A DNA stretch of 64,000 nt, taken from NCBI GenBank assembly GCA_003586115.2, contig QVOM02000115.1:4232435-4296434 (forward strand), in the 5' to 3' direction. This document shows positions 56,889 through 64,000 of the stretch, one piece after another. Under the pieces are notes generated by a model that was not told the origin of the DNA, made no database searches, and saw only the letters and a program-made list of their open reading frames with translations. The stretch is from Salvator merianae. Its lineage: Eukaryota > Chordata > Lepidosauria > Squamata > Teiidae. Both the position numbers and the translations under genes were made by a program. Numbering within the stretch: the stretch's first letter is position 1; every line of letters starts with the position of its first letter.

Positions 56889-57085
56889 ATGTTTATAAAT
56901 GTCTCAAGCTGGTTTACCATAAATTAAATACTCATTAAAACATAAAACTTTAGCCGGGGAAGGAGTGCAGGACTTGGATGAAAATAACCAGAAAACAACC
57001 AGCAGAGAACGGGGAACCAACTGGACTGTGAAGAACAGGGACAACAGATGTGTTTTAAGGAGGCCTCTAAAAATGTTGTTGAATG
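56889..57085 (-). mobile_element. Possible CR1/L2-type LINE tail, antisense
   Basis: TTATGTTTATAAATGTCTC, AGCTGGTTTACCATAAATT, CATTAAAACATAAAACTTT and AGGAGGCCTCTAAAAATG show the rough order of an inverted LINE 3' UTR. The match is weak. Confidence 0.35.
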
Positions 57086-57170
57086 TGCAGTGAAGAGAGT
57101 TCCTTAAAAAAGATGGCAGTGGCTGCTGCCAATGGATTCATGTAGATAATGAATAGCATCAGGGAGAAAA

Positions 57171-57236
57171 TTATCCATGCTTTATTCCAGAATATCCAAA
57201 TATAGCAGAATAAGTAAGTGATGTCTGGATGCAGCC
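57171..57236. mobile_element. Right half of a 138-bp TATTTGGATATTC-family MITE
   Basis: CCATGCTTTATTCCAGAATA, TATAGCAGAATAAGTAAGTG and ATGTCTGGATGCAGCC match the right half of the elements at 21476 and 31283. The left half is missing. Confidence 0.82.
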
Positions 57237-57836
57237 ACAGTCAAGCACAATTGTTCTTCCCTGCAAACTCTATGGCTGTTTTCAGACCAGATCCAATATC
57301 TGCGGGAGGTTTGAGACAGAAGCCAGGGAAGAGGCTCAGGTGGGTCTAGGAAACATTTTCCAACTGGAATCACGGAGTGACTCAGATAAATTGCACTGGA
57401 GGGGCTGTGATTTTGATAAGTCTGCTGCACTTTGTGATCTGAGATGCATGACATCCTCCAGAATTATACTGTGAAGTGCTCAAATGTCCTTTCCGTAAAT
57501 GGAGGGATATATCTTCCTCTCAGATCACCTTGCCTTCCATGAAAAGTTGCCTCTATGCATCTTGGGGGGGGGGAGTAAGGGGGAGAAAGAGCTGTTAGAT
57601 TTGGAAAGTGTGACTTGATGCATCTTTCCAATTCTCATGCAGGAAAGACGAACTGACATGAAGGATTAAAATAATTTCCTACGGGGTTCATTCATTTTAT
57701 TGTAAGTTTACACACCTGCACATCTAAGTGCATATATTGTCAGTCTAGGAGCTCTCAGAATAAATAATGCCACTTCATGAATCATAAATGGAAACCATGT
57801 CAGATAGTATTTCAGAATGGATCTATGGGCCTGTTT
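57237..57836. other. Unassigned stretch
   Basis: A G run lies at about 57564-57573. No other feature. Confidence 0.3.
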
Positions 57837-58250
57837 GCACTTGCTTCCTAGTGAGCATCTGCATGCTCAATAGTGAAATGAGTCCTGAATGCTATTAGCT
57901 GTGGGCAGCTCAAAGGCTGTCTGCAGCATGATGAGGAGAAGCTCAATTGCTGCCGGTCAACAGCGTTCACACCTGCTTCTGGTTGTGAATGCTGCAAGGC
58001 CTCAGCATGGCTGTGGCTGTGCAGTCATGTGCTGCATCCTGCTTGCCATGATAACAGCTGGATGTTTTCACGGCCACTGTCATGGTGAGCAGGTGTGCAA
58101 TGGCACTGCAAGTGCTGGAGGTCTGGTACAGGTCTATTCTAGCACTTGCAGTGCGAATGGCAGCCATACTGCTGACTACTGACTAGCTTAGAATGGTATA
58201 ATTATAATGGTATAATTATACCATTCTGAGTTGGTCAGTGGAAAAGGCCC
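57837..58250. mobile_element. MITE of the GGGCCTGTTTGCACTT class, copy 5
   Basis: It starts GGGCCTGTTTGCACTTGC and ends AGTGGAAAAGGCCC. Near the right end the AATGGTATAATTATA unit is repeated and inverted (58191-58228). The interior is the most diverged of the five copies, with CTAGTGAGCATCTGCATGCTC and GCACTTGCAGTGCGAATGG still readable. Confidence 0.78.
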
Positions 58251-59424
58251 CAATAACTGGCTTTTTTGTTCTTCAATCTGTGATTACCTAATTTGATTGT
58301 CACAATTTATGTGACTCAGAAAAGGAGATTTCTCTGCCCCTTACTCCCTCAGTTTATTTTCCCCAGTTCAAATTCTGTGGAAAGCTGAAGTAAATAATTA
58401 TTACAAAAGGGGAATAAGCATCTCCTTTGCCTCTGAAGTATTCGCCTGGTTGCTTGTCAAGTTTAAAATTTGCTTGCATCACATGGTTTTACTTTAGATG
58501 TGTTCATTGCTGAAAGTTCTTCAGTTCTCTTAAGTAAGGCTGCATCCACATGGGCCCAGTAATGTGCCCCCCATCTGGCACAGGAGCAGGGTATCCAAAT
58601 ATCTGGATGGCCTTGGGAGGGTGTTTATTTGCCCCTACCCACATCTGGCTCCTGGGCAACTTGATCCGCCTAGGGAGCTGCTTTACCCTATAGGGCAATT
58701 CCAAGAACTTTGGGTGGATGGTTTGTGAATCGAACCTTGCTTTTGTTTTGAATTCATGAAGTGGCTGCCTCTAGACAGCATGAGGCCCTGCTGGATCTTA
58801 ACCAAATGTTGGTATTACTGCTTGATGTGGCTCACCAGATATGAGATAGGCTCTTTGGGCATGGATTCACTTATTGGGATGTCTGGCAAGGCTCCTCTGG
58901 CATTTGATTGGTAGCAACTTCCAGGAAATCAATGCATGCCCCCTCTCTTTTCTTGTGGATTGTGAGCAACCTGGGACAGGTTGTGTATCCTGGGATGGGG
59001 TGGCCCACTCTGTCCCTGGATTGAAGTACTAATCTTCCCAATGACATCTCAAGCTGCTGCCTTTGCACATTCACCTGTGAAGCTAAACTGGACCCAGTGC
59101 CTGCAATAGCCACTTATCCATCCTGTCCCCAATTTACAACTGCAGTGCTGCAAAATGAACACTCATAAGCATGATGCATGGGGTGGGTTGAGGGGATTGG
59201 TGAAATAAATGCCAGGAACATGGACTGATATAAATCAGTGATATTGTGATACATATGTATGCAATAATTAAGGAAACCAATAAAAATATGGAAAAAAAAG
59301 AATCTCTTATGCTTCCCATGCCTTAGCTGTACGCATGTAATAAGTGGCACATTTCATAACAGTTCTTAGGTCTGTTATCGTTTCCTATACTTGGGCAGTC
59401 TTATTAAGGATCAGTTTGAAAATC
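58251..59424. other. Unassigned stretch; one stray MITE-like end
   Basis: GGCTGCATCCACATGGGCC at about 58539 resembles the left terminus of the 138-bp family, but no matching right end is found. Nothing else is recognised. Confidence 0.3.
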
Positions 59425-59730
59425 TGTCTTATTCATTTATTTTATTTACAGTGGTGGCAACTGGCTTTAAGAGTGGGTGTTTGTGCCCTGTGGAAAGAGC
59501 GCGATGGCTGTTCGCGGGCCTCCGGGCCTCTGTACTGTTGCAGCAGGTCACTGGCAACCTGCTGCGACAGTACGGAGGCACGGAGGCCCCGCGAGCAGCC
59601 ACTGTGCGCTTTCCGTGGGGCACAAACACCTGCCCTTACAGCCAGAGGCCACTGCTGTCTATTTATTTAAAATATTGATATATCTCTTCCCTTCAAAATA
59701 TAATCTCAAAGTGATTGGTAGTGGTGGTTT
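59425..59730 (-). mobile_element. CR1/L2-type LINE tail split by a hairpin element
   Basis: TTCATTTATTTTATTTA on the left and TCTATTTATTTAAAATATTG with ATATCTCTTCCCTTCAAAAT on the right join into one inverted LINE 3' end if the hairpin at 59449-59657 is removed. This makes the hairpin the younger insertion. Confidence 0.5.
59449..59657. mobile_element. GC-rich hAT-like hairpin MITE with near-perfect 8-bp duplication
   Basis: The ends are CAGTGGTGGC and GCCACTGCTG. Arms of about 95 bp pair almost throughout (GTGTTTGTGCCC with GGGCACAAACAC, GGAAAG with CTTTCC, CGGGCCTC with GAGGCCCCG) around a centre CAGCAGGTCACTGGCAACC. TTTATTTA precedes and TCTATTTA follows, an 8-bp duplication with one mismatch. 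CAG...CTG ends with 8-bp duplications are typical of hAT transposons. Many CpGs survive, suggesting youth or gene conversion of the arms. Four overlapping ORFs are by-products. Confidence 0.82.
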
Positions 59731-60377
59731 CATATCAGATGCAGCTTTTGTTGTTTGCAAGTATTAAAATGATGAAGCTGGAATGCAGGGAATAAATCCC
59801 AGAATCTTCTCCTCCTAGACACAATTCAGTGGCTTTTACTTTTTGTTCATTTCAGGATTCTAAAGGAATATGTCAGTGTGGGGGACAATGTAACTATCAA
59901 TGAAAAGAGTCATTTTTGCTGTCCATCTCGGTCTTTAAAATGGACCTGAGTTTTTCAGTAAATTCCTTTATGAGAACTTCCTGCCCCTGTGTGACAGATT
60001 TTTCATTAACTGAGGACCAGTGCAGTAGTTGAACACTTGTGCTGAGACCAGCTTCGTGAATCATGGATCCTTCCACCCAACTATATTCCTTCTTTTGACT
60101 TGCAATTCTTTACCTTTGGCAAGCAAGACTCACACTCTTTGGGGCCGGCTCCAGATGGCAGCTGAATATCACAGCAGCAAGCAAGGTACTGGAGAAAAGC
60201 CCTCTGGAATATTCACCTGCTGCCTAGACGGCACGGGAATTTGCACTGTTTGTGCATGTCGTCACCGTTGGGTGTGTGCGGCTGTCATTCCCCCCCCCCC
60301 CCACATGTGCAGTGGTCACGGATGGTGGCTCCATCCAGAAAGGAAGTTTTTTTCTTTTTTGTGGATAGCTCAAACTT
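59731..60377. other. Unassigned stretch
   Basis: A C run lies at 60291-60302. The 121-codon plus frame at 60029-60394 shows no domain. Confidence 0.3.
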
Positions 60378-60790
60378 TTAAAAATTATTATTAATATTTT
60401 TATACATACAAAAAATTATACACCTTATTACATATAAGATATTCAACATATCCTTATTATTATTGCTTTTATTACCTTTATACCCTTCCTCCAGCCCCTT
60501 CCCCCCTCCCTCGATCTCTGCCCCAATTATCTATTTTTCACTGTAAGGCACTTTGTTGCGACCATTCTGTGCTCTTCGGATTTGTCATCAAATATTTCAC
60601 GTTGGTCCATCTTTCTCTTATTTCTCTTCTATGATCTTGAAATTGATATGTTTCCTTTAATTCATTAATTATTTGAAATCTCATTTGGTCCCCAATATAT
60701 TTGAAGCAATTTTTCTTGGTCCACTTTGTGGATTCTTTCTATCCATATGCCAGGATGCCAAGAGCTGCTGTAGTTAATTGGTCTGTGATA
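60378..60790 (-). mobile_element. L1-like LINE 3' end, antisense
   Basis: The plus strand starts with TTTTAAAAATTATTATTAATAT, an inverted A-rich tail, followed by an AT-rich 3' UTR. From about 60735 down to 60545 one minus-strand frame stays open, with KWTKKNCFKYIGDQMRFQII and WTNVKYLMTNP-like wording and then a stop. The residues do not include the cysteine motif, so assignment to L1 rests on tail structure and style. Confidence 0.45.
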
Positions 60791-60832
60791 CATTTCGCTT
60801 TATTCAGAAAGGAGGTAATAGTGCTATTTTGG

Positions 60833-60943
60833 GAAAACCCACCACAAGTGTTGGGTTTTCCTGCCATAGGCTTTCATGCATTTTTGGGGGATATAGTGGA
60901 GCTATGGTGGGGTTGCCACAGATACGTGTGGCAATCCCACCAC
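60833..60943. repeat. Two adjacent hairpins, probable MITE remnant
   Basis: GGAAAACCCA and TGGGTTTTCC form a perfect 10-bp stem at 60833-60861. GGTGGGGTTGCCAC and GTGGCAATCCCACC form a second stem at about 60906-60941. The surrounding GCTATTTTGGG and GGTGCTATATTTCCC suggest a larger palindrome about 60820-60975. Confidence 0.6.
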
Positions 60944-60990
60944 AGTACAGCCACAATGGTGCTATATTTCCCTGTCTGGATGGGACCTTG

Positions 60991-62639
60991 GAGAGGCTGC
61001 AGCTGCCCAGCTAGCTAGTTGTCTCTAAACATTACTGCTTCCTGTATTCTTATATGAGCTTTGCTAATTGTTTGTTAAACATGCACATTTCTGTTTAAAC
61101 AAGTTTCCTCTTCCTCCTCCTTCTGGAGACATGATGAATTCTTTAATGAAACCTAAAGCGATAAATAACAAAGTCTTACCACACCGATCTGTGAGTCTTG
61201 GTAGGATTCCTTAAAGCCAGAAAAGAATCCATGCCTAGTTAGATTAACGAAGACATACTGAAAAGATGCCAGGTTTTTTCAAGTATGCAGAAAAACCTAA
61301 TAGCTTTTATTTTGGGGATGGGGTGGGGATGGGGAGGCAAAATCATCTGGTTGATGCTTTTCTTGCATGTTTAACATAACATTCATGCATTCTGTAGGGG
61401 AAGCTGAGTAGTTCAAGGCATTCTCCTGATGGCATTTGCAATGGGGGGTTGCATTAAATGAAAGGCTCTGCACCTCCCACAGACCTGGTGACTGAACTTT
61501 AGTGGTGCTTTGAGTTCAAAGACATGTAACATCCACTGAAATGGAATGAATAATAGATGGCTGTTTGCTTTGCTTTGCTCAGAGCTGCATCTGTCTGTAG
61601 CAAAACACAAAGGACCTTTCTAATATTTCTTAATGTGAAAAGTGATGAATGCCTTTGGTTTCTCTGTCTATCAGAATAGTCACTCAGCTAAATATTATCC
61701 AATTTAATTCTTGCAAAAACCTCCCCTTGTATGTAACCTTAAAGAGTTTGACACCATTTTATTTCTGTAGTGCTGGCTTCTGCGAAATGACATTTTAGGC
61801 TGACACCTTCTTTGTAACAAAGAGGATGCCAGAACTCAGAGCACTGATCATCTGCCAGTGTATTGCAACATTCCATGAAAAATTCCCTCCTAACTCAGTG
61901 AAACTCAGATGCTTATAAGTAACTGGCACAAGAACATGCTGTTTCCAGTGGTTGAACTGAGCAGTTGGCAAGCTCAGAAACATTTTATCCAAAAGTCTCT
62001 CTTTGCTTATAATCTGTGCAGCTATAATGCATAGTTAAGCAGTTATCATGATAAAAGTAGACAGAAATGTCATGAAATAAGGAGTAGACTTTCATGTTCT
62101 TCAGAACCTTCTATCAGATGAATGTTTTTTTTTTAAATTGTTAGATGAATGAGGTGGTAGAGAAATTGCATGATTATGAAAGGAAGGATAGCTGCTCTCC
62201 TGTATGGGTGCCTGATGCAGCCTTCAATCAAAATGTCTAACATTCTTTAGCCCACTAATAAAGACAAGAGGAAGGAGGAGGAGGAGGAAGACAAAGAGGG
62301 TTGACACAGTGCTCCGGTTACTGGAAAAGTTTGTCCTTTCAACCCAACACCATGATGGAGATGCAGACTAACACTTCTTGATCATCAAACCATCTCATAA
62401 GCACAGAGCAATAACTCTTCCTCAGCTAATCTACATGCGATGAGTGCTAGGGTGCCAGAGGTGGTGGGGAAACAGGGCAGGGATAGAATGTCAATTGATA
62501 CAGTGCTTTTGATCACACCAAGCCTGTGTCCAGATAGAGCTTTAGGAGTGGGACACCCATTCCGTTCAGTGGCTGTGTGATCATGGTCAAGGTTGTTGCT
62601 GCATAGGTTGAAGTGCTGCAGAAAGATAGAAAGTGACCT
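60991..62639. other. Unassigned stretch
   Basis: No domain or repeat family is recognised. A short GGA-rich run lies at 62271-62289. Confidence 0.3.
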
Positions 62640-62745
62640 AAATTATAGAAATATAGGAAGCTGGTACTGACCCTTGAGCCATCTAGTTCAATATTAGATG
62701 GTTTGGTGGGCTTTTAGGCAGGCATCTTGTTATGATATATCTTTT
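62640..62745 (-). mobile_element. tRNA-SINE tail, antisense
   Basis: ATAGGAAGCTGGTACTGACC, CTTGAGCCATCTAGTTCAAT and GGGCTTTTAGGCAGGCATC match the inverted 3' half of the SINE family seen at 27165 and 35195. The tRNA head is not visible. Confidence 0.5.
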
Positions 62746-64000
62746 TGCAACTGGACATAGCTAGCATGAGTATAGAAATCTGGACTGGAAGGTGCAAGTG
62801 ACCATTGGAAAGCATGGGACTTACTCTGAGACCAGAATCCATCTTAGCTAGCAGGTTGTGTGGGGACTGTTGTTGCCCCAAACACACCTTGGTTTGCTGC
62901 CTTTACTCTTTAACTGTGCCTACTTTCTGCCAAGAGTGAACTTCCTTCACTCTTTTGTTTAGCTGTTTGTGCCACAGGACAACTTAATCCCATCAACTTG
63001 TATCAGAAAGATACCATTTGAACTAGTAGTGTTCCTGTCTTGGGCAAGGAGAACTGCCAGATGTATATGCTAATGTGGGCACCCAGACTGAATAGCTGAT
63101 CTAATAACTGCAGCTTGTTTACCTGATCTAGGAAAGCCTGAAGTTTGACAATCTTTTGTTTTCCCATTTTTTCCCAAACATCTGTCCCTACACCCTGAGG
63201 TTATGTTTTGGGGTAGAAAAATAGGTGACCTTTGGCATTAAGTATCCTTATATCAGCTATGGCCCATCGCCCTATGTCCTTGCACATTCCAAGGTCCACC
63301 ACTATGCCCTTGGCTTATTGTGCATTTTAGTGCACTTCTATGTTGGTGCACTTTTCATCTGGTGTCGCCATTCCATGTCCATCATCCTGCATCCTTCAAG
63401 ATTCAATGACAGCTTAACTTCATATGGTTGGAATGTATGTTTGGATTCCAGAAAGCTGCAGGCAAATCATTTTGCTAAGACTGCTCTAAGGATGAGACTG
63501 AAGTTGGCTTTCCCATTCCTGAGGCTTGCTGCACATTAGGAAACATTCATGATTCCCACAGTACCATCACCACCAAGGCAAGAGCAACTGAGGATCAGGG
63601 GTATAATCATGCTTTCATAGTGTCTTTTGTGTCTCTAGAGTTATTTAAGATTGATTACCTACTGAATTCCTGAGTCCTGTACCTCCCCTTCCAGTACTGA
63701 TCCACTAGGAGCTCACCAGAGGGCTAGTACTCCAGTTCTCTAAAGCCTTCTCATTGTGAGCTTTACAACTAGACCAATACTTTGTTTGTGTGAATACCTG
63801 TGTGCCTTTGTTTTGCCAACACTTGTTTTTCTGAGAAGATCATTCTTGACTGAGAAAAGACCTAGAGAAAGATATAAATCCCCCCACCCCTTCCCTTATT
63901 CTTGCTTCTCTCAGCTCCCTCTCCCTCTCCCTCTCCCTTCACTTAAACTTTAATTTCCTCTACTTCTTGCTTTTACTACTCAAATTATTAAGAACCAACT
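62746..64000. other. Unassigned right end of the window
   Basis: Short ORFs (104 and 65 codons) lack motifs. A CTCCCT-type short tandem run lies at about 63918-63938. No gene is supported. Confidence 0.3.

Noticed and set aside
59391..59767. Four overlapping ORFs on both strands with Arg, Ala and Cys
   Set aside because: They follow from the palindromic GC-rich hAT-like element, which gives mirrored frames.

Overview
This looks like vertebrate nuclear DNA, most likely from a squamate reptile (inferred; I cannot fix the species). The reasons are AT-rich non-coding sequence with long microsatellites, several tRNA-derived SINEs of a lizard/snake/gecko type, many 5'-truncated CR1/L2-clade LINE tails, a few degraded L1-like LINEs, a chromovirus-like (Sushi-type) Ty3/gypsy relic, and a dense population of short palindromic DNA transposons (MITEs). 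One assembly gap of 26 N lies inside a TTC microsatellite at 52925-52950. I found no host protein-coding exon, rRNA or functional tRNA gene that I can defend. The window is best read as intergenic or deep-intronic DNA, and almost every long ORF lies in a repeat or is chance.

Layout. 0.5-2.7 kb: broken Ty3/gypsy pol (protease end, RT, RNase H, integrase), followed at 3 kb by a hairpin MITE. 3.8-6 kb: antisense CR1/L2 tails. 7.7-8.7 kb: two hairpin MITEs and a LINE fragment. 10.7-15.1 kb: GGGA/GGAA microsatellite and two antisense L1 fragments, the first bordered by an 84-bp MITE. 15.75 kb: antisense tRNA-SINE. 16-21 kb: mostly unassigned. 21.5-22.5 kb: 138-bp MITE and a degenerate minisatellite. 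23.2-24 kb: sense L1 3' end. 24.1-26.3 kb: MITE, CpG-rich block, antisense LTR-like segment, long inverted repeat. 27-31.4 kb: SINE and MITEs. 32-38 kb: mostly unique-looking DNA with SINE relics. 38.4-40.5 kb: a CpG-rich 597-bp MITE and a MITE carrying a perfect 39-bp palindrome. 41-44.4 kb: LINE tails, a solo LTR and a sense CR1/L2 RT fragment. 47-51.4 kb and 54.6-58.3 kb: further MITEs. 52.5-53 kb: SINE leading into the TTC tract and gap. 59.4-61 kb: a GC-rich hAT-like hairpin, an L1-like 3' end and small hairpins.

The strongest signal is the MITE network. At least six size classes (about 126-141, 138, 142, 180, 350-470 and 597 bp) end in variants of GGGCCTTTCTGCACTT. Several copies have exact 3-bp target duplications (AAC, TAA, ACT, AAA, TCA). 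This fits a PIF/Harbinger-like source, but no transposase for it is in the window. A separate hairpin with CAG...CTG ends and a near-exact 8-bp duplication looks like a hAT derivative.
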